From contig CP150548.1 in NCBI GenBank assembly GCA_049487715.1, positions 620,001-684,000 on the forward strand: a DNA stretch of 64,000 nucleotides. Direction: 5' to 3'. A program made the position numbers and the translations under genes. The notes below the pieces were generated by a model. The model made no database searches, was not told where the DNA came from, and worked only from the letters and a program-made list of their open reading frames with translations. Below, one piece after another: positions 47,100 to 56,500 of this stretch. Numbering within the stretch: position 1 is the stretch's first letter; every line of letters starts with the position of its first letter. This DNA is from Pycnococcus provasolii (lineage: Eukaryota > Chlorophyta > Pseudoscourfieldiophyceae > Pseudoscourfieldiales).

Positions 47100-48491
47100 T
47101 TACATAGCTAGCGCGATCGCCTCCTCTTCCTTGGGTTGTCGAAGCGCGTCTACCGTGGCTTTCTCCGCGGCGTTAACGTCGACGCCAACGAGGCGTGCTG
47201 AGATGTCGTACAGGCGTGCTGCCTTGTCTTCATCGTAGCTCTCCGCCGACGTGCGCATTGCGGTGAAGGCATGACCGCCATATCCAGACAGCTCGTTGTT
47301 CCAGTATCCCGAGCTGCCTCCGTAGTACTCCGGATTTGCCGCCATACTTGCCAACAGAGCACCGCCACCCTCCACGGACTCCGTAACGCGGAACACGTTG
47401 CGCGCGAAGAAGTCGAACAGGCCGACGAATAGCGGATTTTGGTATCGGAAGAATCCGCTCTGCGTGATGAGCCCGGGTCCGTACGTGTTCACGGAAATGT
47501 CAGATGGAGCGATTCCCGCGGCTGTGAGCCTACGTGCGAGCTCGTAGGTGAATAGGATGTTGCAAAGCTTCGTGTCCTTGTACATCTTGTCCGGATCGAA
47601 GTCGCCTCCATCTACCATACCCGCGCCAGGCGCATTGGCTCGCACCAGCCCCTCGAATGCGCCGAGGTCTGCACCAGGTCCGACAGCTCCTCCCGGGCTC
47701 TCGGGGTCGTGCACCTCGCTAGCCGTGACGACGATTCGGCTCGGCGCGTCGATGCCCGCCGCTTGCCGCATTTGCCGAGACCGCGCGAGGGTTGGCAGCA
47801 AGCGCTCGGCGAGGAGAAAGTGCCCGAGGTGATTCGTCTGAAGCGTCGCCTCGAATCCGTCTTCCGTAATGCGCGGTTCCTCCTCGCCAGTGAACTGCAC
47901 ACCCGCGTTCAGCACGAGCACGTCGATGGGCTGCGGCGCGTTCGCAAGCGTATTCGCAGCGTCGTTCACGCTCTTCAGGCTTGTGAGATCGCACACGATC
48001 CCTCCGATGGTCCCTTCACCCGAATTCCCCGCGGTGATGTCGTCGATGGCGTCTTGAACACGCTTGGCGTTTCTGTTCAGCACGGTAACGTGTGCTCCTT
48101 TCTGGTACAAGGTTCTTGCGCCTTCCAGTCCGATGCCGCTGCTCGCACCCGTGATTGCGACGTTCAAGCCCCTTGCTTGTATTCCGGCAAGAAGATCTGC
48201 GTCAACATCGGCGAGAGCGGCCGTTGGAACGTTCAAGAAACCCGCCAAGGTTGCGGCTGATGCCGTTGACGCAAGTACGGATCGGCGCGACACGGAACCC
48301 ACGGGCACGTCGTTGAGCTGCGGCTGGACCGCACACGTTGTATGATGTGAGTCTTCTGAACTCTGATGAGCCTGGATGATGACGAGCCTGTGCTTGCTGG
48401 TATGACGAGTATTGCCACTGGCATGCGACGTGCGACGTACGTGCTTCGTGCGAGAATAATGCGTGCTGCGGCACAGAATCCCGGACGCCAT
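47100..48491 (-). CDS. Short-chain dehydrogenase (POR/retinol-dehydrogenase-like) with Tat-type lumen signal
   Basis: 463 residues from the ATG at 48491. The N-terminus is bipartite: about 60 residues of basic, Ser/His-rich transit sequence, then VSRRSVLASTASAATLAGFL with twin Arg at 69-70, and an ALA cleavage motif at about 92-94. A full classical SDR follows: NVAITGASSGIGLEGARTLY (NADP site), VLVLNAGVQF, TNHLGHFLLAERLL, RIVVTASEVH and YKDTKLCNILFTYELARR (catalytic Y-x3-K). The YKD(T/S)K-CN motif is shared with light-dependent protochlorophyllide reductase and plastid RDH-like enzymes. The Tat signal predicts the thylakoid lumen, which is wrong for POR itself. The substrate is unknown. Confidence 0.85.
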   Translation of the reverse strand: MASGILCRSTHYSRTKHVRRTSHASGNTRHTSKHRLVIIQAHQSSEDSHHTTCAVQPQLNDVPVGSVSRRSVLASTASAATLAGFLNVPTAALADVDADLLAGIQARGLNVAITGASSGIGLEGARTLYQKGAHVTVLNRNAKRVQDAIDDITAGNSGEGTIGGIVCDLTSLKSVNDAANTLANAPQPIDVLVLNAGVQFTGEEEPRITEDGFEATLQTNHLGHFLLAERLLPTLARSRQMRQAAGIDAPSRIVVTASEVHDPESPGGAVGPGADLGAFEGLVRANAPGAGMVDGGDFDPDKMYKDTKLCNILFTYELARRLTAAGIAPSDISVNTYGPGLITQSGFFRYQNPLFVGLFDFFARNVFRVTESVEGGGALLASMAANPEYYGGSSGYWNNELSGYGGHAFTAMRTSAESYDEDKAARLYDISARLVGVDVNAAEKATVDALRQPKEEEAIALAM

Positions 48492-48899
48492 GCTGTGCTG
48501 TGCTGTGCTGCGAACTATAACCTGAGATACGAATTATATATCCGGATTCTATCCGCAACAACCACAGGCAAGATGAATTTCGGGGTTGGGGGGAAGAACA
48601 CGAAAAAAGAAAAGTAAACCCCGAAATAATTCACCAAAAAGGTTACAGGCTCTGCGATGTATCCCGATTTATGTGATTTGGTCGGAACTTTAAGCTGGGA
48701 CCCTAAAAGCTTCCCTCCCTGCTTCCCTCCCTGCTCTGCTCCCTTCTCCGCCATAGACTACTTTTCACATTTATTCCCGCTCCTTCCCTTCCCGCTCGCC
48801 TGCTTCGCGTCACCTGGCGTCGTCGTCACCTGGCGTCGTCGTCACCTGGCGTCTTCGTCATTTGAGGCACTCCTCATTCAGCTTAGGCGCTTGATTATT
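48492..48899. promoter_or_regulatory. Divergent promoter, lumenal SDR / F-box protein
   Basis: This 408-base region contains three near-exact copies of CACCTGGCGTCGTCGT (48810-48858) just upstream of the F-box start and a doubled CTTCCCTCCCTG at 48711-48732. Confidence 0.5.
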
Positions 48900-51281
48900 A
48901 TGTTGCTGTCCATCCTCCCACCGACGCTCCTGCCTGAAATACTCAAACACCTTCACCTAGACGACCTGAGAAACATCAGGCTCGTATGCAAACACGCGTG
49001 CGACACAATCGACGAATCCGTCGAGCTATGGAGAGCAATCCTACTCAGAGACTTCGGCCTGCGCCTCGCCGTGCGTGACGCCAACGACCAGCGGGTCGAC
49101 GCGAAAAGGTACGCGCTCATTTACAAGTACGTCACGAGCGTCGCAGGGGTGCCGGGAAGTACGACGAAACAGAGCACGCCAATGGAGCTCGAAATCGACG
49201 ACGACGACGACGACGACAACGACCACCACCACCACGAAGACGACCCGCCGGCGTACGTTCAAAGCAACAACGCGCTCGCGGACGTCATCGTGCAGCAGCC
49301 GCAGCCTGCTGCTGGGGGTGACGTCTACACGTCAAGTCAAACGTTCATCAGGCACTTTCGTAACACCGCGAGGTGCCGGCGACAGCCGACGTTTCTTCGG
49401 TTCGTCGCGTTTGGGTGCGACGGAGGCTGCGACGCCCCGAGGTCCAAGTACTGGGCTGACAACATATTTCGAAGTCCCGTAGGATATCCCTACCACGTCT
49501 TCTGCTCTCTTGCGAGCAGAAACGTGCACTGCTTCGCGCGGCTGGTGCCCGAACAGAGAGAGGTCGCTGACGCCGCGAACGAAGCGAGACGGCTGATCTT
49601 CGTGCATCGCACGATGCATGCCGCCGCGGTGGTGTTCGGCTGGCGGCGGCTCGGCGACTGCCTGAGTGACCGTGAACACATCACCGGCACGACGAGGCCA
49701 GCTCCCGCGCCAACGGGTGCCATCGGATGCGGAACGTCTGTCACGCAAGCACCGCGAACGGTGGACCCTGACGACGATGCCGCCATCCTCTCGCTGTACG
49801 AGGCTGTTTGCTTGCCACCGCCGACGGAACACAACATAGCTCCGCCGATTCCGCCGATGCACCCCGCCACACTCGCGGCGGCGAAAGAGCTACTCAGGTG
49901 GCCGACGAGCGACCTCGCAGGCTTCGCGCGAGAGCTGCAGCATCGACGGCCGCTTGACCTCCACCTGCTGCCAGACGTGCCACGTCATCGCAGAAGCGTT
50001 GAGATGGAGCGACTGCGTCAACTCGTGGCGGAAGTGGTAAACGCTCGCAATGCGGCGCTCGCAGATGCCGCAGCGGCGGACTTGGCCAGACAAGCTCGGT
50101 GCGAGTCGGAAGAGGCGGTGAGCACTCTCGACGAAGGAGACGACTCCGATCAGCGCGGTGTGTCGCTGGGCGAGATGGACCACGGACAACTGCTCGCAGT
50201 CTCGCACCCGGCGGTGGACAAAATTGACGACGGCGCTTGCGCCAATGAGGAAGCTCGGCACAGGTTGTGGGCAGCCTCAGCCGCGACCGGCGCCAACGAC
50301 GGGACGGCAGCGCTCATTCAGCGCGTGCGCATCAGCAGGCGCGGCAAGTTCACGTGCCCTGTATCCTGGGGAGCTATGTTCGTCGCGAGATCGACAGCCT
50401 ACGACGATCCGGTGAGGGCAAGCTCTAAATTTGCCCAGGCCTGTCTGGTTGACTGTGAAGCATGCCGCGTGCTCGCAAGCTGCCAAGTTGAGGCGGACGT
50501 GCTCGCCGCATCGCGTCAAGGTCTTCTGCCAAAGGTGGTTCGGCGCCACGTCTTCACCAACTTGCGAGGCGGAATCGTGCTGGAGTTTGCGCGCACTTGC
50601 GCGTCAGATGGAAAGAGCAAAAGCATGCTTGCTTTAGAACCTGTTCTGTGGTTTCGATTCACGCCGCGTGATGTTGCGCTTGTTGCGGAAGCTCAGCGAC
50701 GACGCATTGAGAGAATTGAAACACAGCAGCGCAGGCGTGCGGAGCGTGACGCTCGGGCGGCTGGAGTTGCGCCACCGCAGCAACAGCAACCGCAGCAACA
50801 GCAACCGCAGCAGCAGCAACCGCAGCAGCAGCAACAACAACAACAAGGTGGAGAAGGCGAAGGAGTTGACAACATGGACGAAACTCGTGATGGGACTCCA
50901 GCCACAACAACTACAACGACAGCAACTACCGATAGATCACAGGACGAAGACGAAGACGACTTTGAGATGGATGCTGAGGTGATCGATGAATTGCTGAGCA
51001 GCTCCGATGATGAGGCGGATCACTTGGCCGCGTCTGACGATGACATGGGAGGTGCGTATCCCACGACGCGCAGTGTGGGCCTGCGTGACATTTTGGACGT
51101 CGACCTGCATCTTACGCGTTGTGCCCGCGAGGTTGTGATCAAGCTTGGCGATGCGGAGAATCTGATGACCGCCATGGGTGATGAGGAGGACATTCCGAAC
51201 ATCGACATCGCCGCGGTGAGCTGCTATGGCCGTCGTGTTGGTGGCGCAAACACGCCGCTCGACAAGCTCGTTCTCCTTTAG
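48900..51281 (+). CDS. Large F-box protein
   Basis: 793 residues from the ATG at 48900; an open extension upstream lacks similarity. The F-box is at the N-terminus: LPPTLLPEILKHLHLDDLRN, then IRLVCKHACD and LWRAILLRDFGL. The rest is a single long region that I do not recognise, with an internal basic/aromatic part (RFVAFGCDGGCDAP), a Cys-containing block (CLVDCEACRVLASCQ), a Gln-rich tract (PQQQQ repeated) near 620, and an acidic tail (DEDEDDFEMDAEV). It probably serves as a substrate receptor of an SCF ubiquitin ligase; the substrate is unknown. The His/Asp run (DDDDDDDNDHHHHEDD) is encoded by a GAC microsatellite. Confidence 0.75.
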   Translation: MLLSILPPTLLPEILKHLHLDDLRNIRLVCKHACDTIDESVELWRAILLRDFGLRLAVRDANDQRVDAKRYALIYKYVTSVAGVPGSTTKQSTPMELEIDDDDDDDNDHHHHEDDPPAYVQSNNALADVIVQQPQPAAGGDVYTSSQTFIRHFRNTARCRRQPTFLRFVAFGCDGGCDAPRSKYWADNIFRSPVGYPYHVFCSLASRNVHCFARLVPEQREVADAANEARRLIFVHRTMHAAAVVFGWRRLGDCLSDREHITGTTRPAPAPTGAIGCGTSVTQAPRTVDPDDDAAILSLYEAVCLPPPTEHNIAPPIPPMHPATLAAAKELLRWPTSDLAGFARELQHRRPLDLHLLPDVPRHRRSVEMERLRQLVAEVVNARNAALADAAAADLARQARCESEEAVSTLDEGDDSDQRGVSLGEMDHGQLLAVSHPAVDKIDDGACANEEARHRLWAASAATGANDGTAALIQRVRISRRGKFTCPVSWGAMFVARSTAYDDPVRASSKFAQACLVDCEACRVLASCQVEADVLAASRQGLLPKVVRRHVFTNLRGGIVLEFARTCASDGKSKSMLALEPVLWFRFTPRDVALVAEAQRRRIERIETQQRRRAERDARAAGVAPPQQQQPQQQQPQQQQPQQQQQQQQGGEGEGVDNMDETRDGTPATTTTTTATTDRSQDEDEDDFEMDAEVIDELLSSSDDEADHLAASDDDMGGAYPTTRSVGLRDILDVDLHLTRCAREVVIKLGDAENLMTAMGDEEDIPNIDIAAVSCYGRRVGGANTPLDKLVLL

Positions 51282-51602
51282 AACGAACCCTTCAACCCAC
51301 CCTTCTTAACAAAGACTTTTTAGACTAAATGTAAAACCCCGTAGCTTTCATCAATACTGTACATATTTGGTACAGTACGATAGTGTCATTTTTAAAAACC
51401 CTCCTCGCCTCCTTGCAAGAGGCAACATACACATGTCAACAATCTTGTTGACCACCTTAATGAACGTCTCACAAGAGCGGTGGATCCCATGATGATGATC
51501 GCATGCAAGATCCCATGATCGATCTCTCGGGTCCGGAATTTCCCGTGGCTTGAATGCAACCTCCCCTTCCCTGCCACTCCCAGGTTGCAAATCAACCATC
51601 CG
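51282..51602. other. Intergenic region between F-box and MFS genes
   Basis: This 321-base gap between same-strand genes has TGTAA at 51330-51334 as a likely polyadenylation signal, a TGTACATATTTGGTACAGTA imperfect palindrome at 51357-51376, and two direct copies of GATCCCATGATGATG/GATCCCATGATCGAT around 51483-51525. Confidence 0.45.
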
Positions 51603-52970
51603 ATGGCGGCGGCGGAGCGCGCGGTTCTCGTGTGCGTGTACCTGAACATCGCGCTCTACGCCTTCAGCTACCAGCTCCAGTCGCCCATAGAGCCGTACCT
51701 TGTCGAACGGCTCGTTGGCAAAACCGCGGCTGCAAGTACGTATGGGCAGTTGACTTCGGCATTCTCAGCTTTGCAAACTGTCGGCTCGCTTGCCATTGGT
51801 GTTTTCCTCGATAAGGTTGGCCCACGAACAACGTTCGTGCTCGTCTTCCTCTGCTCTGCTTGGTCATACTACCTGCGAGCGAACTGCACCACAATCGAAG
51901 GACTCTACTGGAGCAAGGTTCCCGCCCTACTGCAGCATGCCTTTCTCGTTGCGCAGGCTGTCATCGCACAAACCGTGCCGCACGAGAGGAGACCGAACGC
52001 TCTCGGTAGGATTATGACCGCATATACGGTCGGGGCCACGCTGGGGACATTCGTGGGCGGAAGACTTGGTGGCACAGAGGGTAACCACAGAGCCGGTGCG
52101 CTCGTCGCGGTCGGTGGGAGCTTGCTCAGCGTGGTCTTGTGCGTGATGCTACTACCAGCGTCATCAACCGACGCCTTGGCCGGCACGACAGCCTCCTCTC
52201 AAAAGTCGGCTGCACGCGAGTCTTCGTGTGCTCCAGGAACGCCAAAGCACTACATGCAAGTGCTTCGCAAGGCGTGGCTTCCGTTGAGCATCAAATTTAT
52301 CACGGCTTGTGGCGTTTCGATGTACACGACGGCCCTGCCTCTGGTGTACAAAAATATGTACGGCGCTTCGCCCTCCCTGCTTGGCACCGTCATGGCAGTG
52401 ACTATGGTCATCAACGCAGTCGCTGGGCTCTTCGCCGTGGGTTGGTTGAGTTCCTTTTTTGGCGAAAGACAAGCCATCCAGCACTCGACACACATTCTCG
52501 CACTCGGCTACTTATTCATTGTTGCCGCACTTCACTTTCGTGCGGTTGGTAGTGATGGCGTGACGACAAGCGTGTATCCTCTCGTGTGCATTAATGTTGC
52601 GCTGAGCGTGGTTGGGCATAGCATGGCGACGCTGGTGACAAGCCAATCAACAAGCCTTGTGGGCGAGAATGACAAGGGCGCCGTTATTGGCATCGAGCAC
52701 GCCCTATTTTCGTTCGCGCGCATCGCCAGTCCCACCTTGGGCGTGATGCTCATGGAGGTGGAGAACACGCGCCTTACGTGGCTCGCCGGAGCGTGCGCAA
52801 GCACAGCTCTGGCGGCGGCGGCTCTGCTGCGCACATTTGGCGGTCTTATGAGCACGAATCCAGCAGGATCAACAATGTCGGGGGGATTAGCGGGTGGTGG
52901 GAGTGCAGATGACAGCCACCTCGCCGGAGGAGTGTACGCTACACGCAAGCGGGCTCGTAAAGCTGCGTAA
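51603..52970 (+). CDS. Major facilitator superfamily transporter
   Basis: 455 residues from the ATG at 51603. About 12 hydrophobic segments are seen in two halves separated by a hydrophilic loop (LAGTTASSQKSAARESS, near 195-220). The motif after helix 2 (FLDKVGPRTTF) is the MFS D-x2-G-x-R signature, with a weaker one in the second half (WLSSFFGERQA). It most resembles the MFSD9/MFSD10/TETA-like subgroup by the short N-terminus and PIEPYLVERL start, but the substrate is not predictable. The C-terminus is Gly-rich and then basic (TRKRARKAA). Confidence 0.82.
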   Translation: MAAAERAVLVCVYLNIALYAFSYQLQSPIEPYLVERLVGKTAAASTYGQLTSAFSALQTVGSLAIGVFLDKVGPRTTFVLVFLCSAWSYYLRANCTTIEGLYWSKVPALLQHAFLVAQAVIAQTVPHERRPNALGRIMTAYTVGATLGTFVGGRLGGTEGNHRAGALVAVGGSLLSVVLCVMLLPASSTDALAGTTASSQKSAARESSCAPGTPKHYMQVLRKAWLPLSIKFITACGVSMYTTALPLVYKNMYGASPSLLGTVMAVTMVINAVAGLFAVGWLSSFFGERQAIQHSTHILALGYLFIVAALHFRAVGSDGVTTSVYPLVCINVALSVVGHSMATLVTSQSTSLVGENDKGAVIGIEHALFSFARIASPTLGVMLMEVENTRLTWLAGACASTALAAAALLRTFGGLMSTNPAGSTMSGGLAGGGSADDSHLAGGVYATRKRARKAA

Positions 52971-53060
52971 TTAAGTGATGGAAAAAAAAATGTAAATTTG
53001 CAGATTTTCATATGGAAAAAAAAAATAAAGTTTGTCTCAAGTGTTGACGGCATCTTCCTT

Positions 53061-54254
53061 TCAGTCAAAAGGCTGTGGTTTTGTGCTCTGGTCATCAAAA
53101 ATTTCGCACGTCTCGCCGCAGCAACCTCCGCACATGTCCGACGTCAAACCGCTCAACTGCTCAATCGATTCTTGACGTATGCGGTATAGGCTCTTCGTGT
53201 GCCTCCACGGAGCTGTGGCATCGGCATCGAACCAGTGACTTGGCATATCTTCTTTCTCGAACTTACCCGTTTTCTGCTCGAGGTTGCACAGCGCGTTCTC
53301 AACGTCGCGCTCGAGTATGATTGGCTTGGCGTTGTTCGGGTTGTACACCTGAAGAAATTCTTCCACGGTAAGATGAAACCAGCGCATGAGAAACACGCGC
53401 AGCGCAAGTCCGTGCGTGACGAGCACCAGCGTTGTGCTGCCCGAGAAGCGCCCGGCGGTGATGTCGCGCACGAGGTGGTCTTGAAATCCCGTGATTCTGT
53501 CGTACACATCCGCGCCGCTTTCGCCGTTTTGGAAACGGTAGTAGAATCGCCCGAAGCGAAGTCTCTCGCGCATGTCACGCTGTGATCGGTCGAGGTCCTG
53601 AAAGTTGCCAAAGTCCTGCTCGCGGAGTTGGACATCCTGCTGTTGGCGTCGCACCTTTGCTTTTGGGAATACGTTCGCGATTCCCTCCGCCGTCTGCACT
53701 GACCTTCGGTACGGGCTCATGTAGATGTGCGCGTGCGCCGAGGGTCCGTCCTTTTCGATTTGCTCGGCAATGTACTCGCCCGCCCTCGTGGCTTGCGCAT
53801 ACCCTTCACGCGTGAGCGGTATGGCGTGGTCGGGCACGACTGTGTACGCCGACGGCTGAACGTTTCCGAGCGACTCGCCGTGTCTGACAAGTATGATTCG
53901 TCGCGGGTACCTGGTGTAGAATGACCGTATGAGTTGCTGCGGCACAATCTTGCTTTGCGGTAGGTCTTCCGGTAAGATGAGCGGCGACGCTTCTCCAAGA
54001 ATTTCAGGCTCCTCCTCCTGTTGTTGTTGTGACGTTGGTGATGACGACGTGGATGATGCCGCCGGGGCGATCACATGCCTAACCCAACCTGATTTGTGAT
54101 TACGCCAACAAGAATGAGAATGAAAATGAGCACGAGAATGAGAATGAGAATGAGAATGAAAATGAGCCGGTGACGATCCCGATCCGAAACGAGCACGAGC
54201 ACGAGCACGAGCACAAGGACGAGCACGAGGACGAGCCGGTGACGACGACGCCAT
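53061..54254 (-). CDS. Histidine phosphatase (phosphoglycerate-mutase-like)
   Basis: 397 residues from the ATG at 54254, after which a low-complexity N-terminus alternates Arg/Ala and His/Ser (HFHSHSHSHS) from a GAATGA minisatellite. The catalytic domain starts near 113: RRIILVRHGESLGNVQ (RHGE), SPYRRSVQTAEGI, GESGADVYDRI and LVLVTHGLALRVFLMR (second catalytic His). All four core residues are present. This branch contains broad phosphatases of plants, fungi and bacteria rather than glycolytic PGM. The C-terminus has a Cys cluster (DMCGGCCGETCEIF). The substrate is unknown. Confidence 0.85.
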   Translation of the reverse strand: MASSSPARPRARPCARARARARFGSGSSPAHFHSHSHSHSRAHFHSHSCWRNHKSGWVRHVIAPAASSTSSSPTSQQQQEEEPEILGEASPLILPEDLPQSKIVPQQLIRSFYTRYPRRIILVRHGESLGNVQPSAYTVVPDHAIPLTREGYAQATRAGEYIAEQIEKDGPSAHAHIYMSPYRRSVQTAEGIANVFPKAKVRRQQQDVQLREQDFGNFQDLDRSQRDMRERLRFGRFYYRFQNGESGADVYDRITGFQDHLVRDITAGRFSGSTTLVLVTHGLALRVFLMRWFHLTVEEFLQVYNPNNAKPIILERDVENALCNLEQKTGKFEKEDMPSHWFDADATAPWRHTKSLYRIRQESIEQLSGLTSDMCGGCCGETCEIFDDQSTKPQPFD

Positions 54255-54521
54255 AAGTGTGAAATGGAAAATGGCAAAAATGAGTAAAATATTCCCAGGA
54301 CCACATAGGGCCAAAACTCCTACAACTTGGGGATCCATCCCTGTCGTACTAAGGTTAATGGAGCACATATAAAGTATCGTCGTGGTTTGGTTTTGGGGAA
54401 CCGTCTGGGCACGGGTAGTGGTAGTGGTAGTGGTTGGGCCTTTGGGACTTGGGGAGGCAGGTTCCCTTTCTCCTCTCCTCCTCGTCGTTTCTCGACGACT
54501 AATAATTTAAAATAAAAAAAC

Positions 54522-56009
54522 ATGGCGGCTGGTGCTCCTCCCAGGGGGACTTCCATGGGCCCATCCACGTCTCAGCCAAGGCGGTCTCGGCGGCGGTCCA
54601 ACACTAGTGGTGGGAATGAGGATGACTTTGGAGGAGGGAATGGCTATGCGAGGTCCAAGTCACCTAGGCGTTCGGGTCACGGACATGCAACACGTGCGAC
54701 AACTTCCATCATGCGTAAACCTCATACCAGCAACAACAATAATAACAACAATGTGGAGAAAGTTACGCCGGCTGCAGGAGGGGGAAAGTGGTCGTCGTTT
54801 CGAGTCAGGCTGGTATCCGGCCTGTGCCTCATGGCGACGTTCATATCCGCCATATGCTCCGGACACCTGCACGTGTGGATCATGATCCTTGCCATACAGA
54901 CCATCATGGTGCACGAACTCTTCACGCTCGCGTACCAAATCAGAAACGAAAAACGTAACCTGCCGTGGTTCCGAACGCAGCAGTGGTGGTTCTTCCTCTG
55001 CGCCGTCTTCTACGTTCACGGACGATTCCTCATACACGGCGCGCACCCTAGCATCATGACCAAGGCGACGGGACCGACGCAGAGCTTCGTGCAGTGGTGC
55101 CTCAACCACCACACGTTCGTGTCGTATGCTATGTACATCGCAGGATTCGTGCTCTTCGTCGTCACGCTGAAGAAGAGGTTCTACCTCGAGCAGTTTGTGC
55201 ACTTTGCGTGGATACACATGACGCTGCTTGTCGTGTTCGCACAGAGCTCGTTTTTCGTATCCAACGTCTTCAACGGACTTATCTGGTTCGTGCTGCCGTC
55301 GTGGCTCGTCATATGGAACGACGTCATGGCATACCTCTTTGGAAAGGCGTTCGGGCGAACACAGCTCATCAAGCTGTCGCCCAAGAAGACGCTCGAGGGA
55401 TTCATTGGCGCCCTGTTCATGACGCTGCTCATCGCACCCGTCAGCGCCGACGTTCTAATGAAGTTTCGCTGGATGACGTGCCCTGCCAAGTCGCTCTCGT
55501 ACTTTCGCGATACGTCGTGGCTCGACTGCGACAATGACGAGACGTTCCAGCCCATGGACGTGACGCTCGACATGCCGCCGAGGTGGGTGCTGAGCACCGT
55601 GCCATTCCCGTGGGTGCGCGACACGCTCGACAAGCTAGGCTTCGACGTGACCTTCACAACCTCTCCGCTGCACTTGCACAGCCTTGTGCTGGCGCTATTC
55701 GCTGCTCTCATCGCGCCATTCGGTGGCTTCTTCGCGAGTGGCTTGAAGCGCGCGTTTCGCATCAAGGACTTTGGCGCGAGTATACCCGGACATGGTGGTT
55801 TGACGGATCGCTTCGACTGCCAGGTCGTGATGGCAATGTTCACGTACATCTACTACCAAAGCTTCGTCGAGGCGGACTTTGCGCTGCCAGCTGGTCCGTA
55901 CGACGTCAGCGGCGTCTGGGACGCGGTCAACACGCGCTTCACCAACGCGGAGCGCCTGGCCCTGTACGACCACCTGGGGACGCTGTTGAATAAGAGCGTC
56001 GTCGTGTAA
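54522..56009 (+). CDS. CDS1: CDP-diacylglycerol synthase (phosphatidate cytidylyltransferase)
   Basis: 495 residues from the ATG at 54522. A disordered basic N-terminus of about 85 residues precedes eight or so membrane helices (LCLMATFISAICSGHLHVWI; MYIAGFVLFVVTL; GLIWFVLPSWLVIWNDVMAY; LHSLVLALFAALIAPFGGFF). The family signature is complete: GLKRAFRIKDFGASIPGHGG followed by LTDRFDCQ (near 405-430), with the catalytic Asp/Lys pairs. LSPKKTLEGFIGAL also matches. The enzyme makes CDP-diacylglycerol from phosphatidate and CTP for phosphatidylinositol and phosphatidylglycerol synthesis. The eukaryotic ER type is indicated by length and by FAWIHMTLL. Confidence 0.93.
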   Translation: MAAGAPPRGTSMGPSTSQPRRSRRRSNTSGGNEDDFGGGNGYARSKSPRRSGHGHATRATTSIMRKPHTSNNNNNNNVEKVTPAAGGGKWSSFRVRLVSGLCLMATFISAICSGHLHVWIMILAIQTIMVHELFTLAYQIRNEKRNLPWFRTQQWWFFLCAVFYVHGRFLIHGAHPSIMTKATGPTQSFVQWCLNHHTFVSYAMYIAGFVLFVVTLKKRFYLEQFVHFAWIHMTLLVVFAQSSFFVSNVFNGLIWFVLPSWLVIWNDVMAYLFGKAFGRTQLIKLSPKKTLEGFIGALFMTLLIAPVSADVLMKFRWMTCPAKSLSYFRDTSWLDCDNDETFQPMDVTLDMPPRWVLSTVPFPWVRDTLDKLGFDVTFTTSPLHLHSLVLALFAALIAPFGGFFASGLKRAFRIKDFGASIPGHGGLTDRFDCQVVMAMFTYIYYQSFVEADFALPAGPYDVSGVWDAVNTRFTNAERLALYDHLGTLLNKSVVV

Positions 56010-56077
56010 GAACAACATATATCATCGTCGTGTAGAATAGTCTGTTTTTTTTAATAACCGAAAAGTGGAACGTTTGC

Positions 56078-56453
56078 TTAGATAGCAACCCAGAAGACGG
56101 CGACGATGACGTACATAGTCTGGTTGCGGTCGTAGGTCACGCACAGCTTACCGTCCGTCTCGGCATCCCACCAGCACGTCGATGCCGTGTGTACACCCGC
56201 GCCGCACTGTTTTGTTTGTTTTTGTTTGTGTGTTTTGAGAACGAAAGGCGGTATCAAGTTAGTCTTGATGTGAATCTTATTTTCACGGACACAAGTGTGC
56301 TCCCGCCACGACGTACCCGTTGCATGATGTTTGCGGTAACGACATATTTAAATGGCTTTGTCAGGCTTGCCAGTCGCTTCAGGCACCCCTCGACGACGTT
56401 ACCGGTCCATACGTTCACTGAAGTGTTGAAGGTTTTGTGTTGCGTGTGTGCGT

Positions 56454-56500
<47 letters not shown>

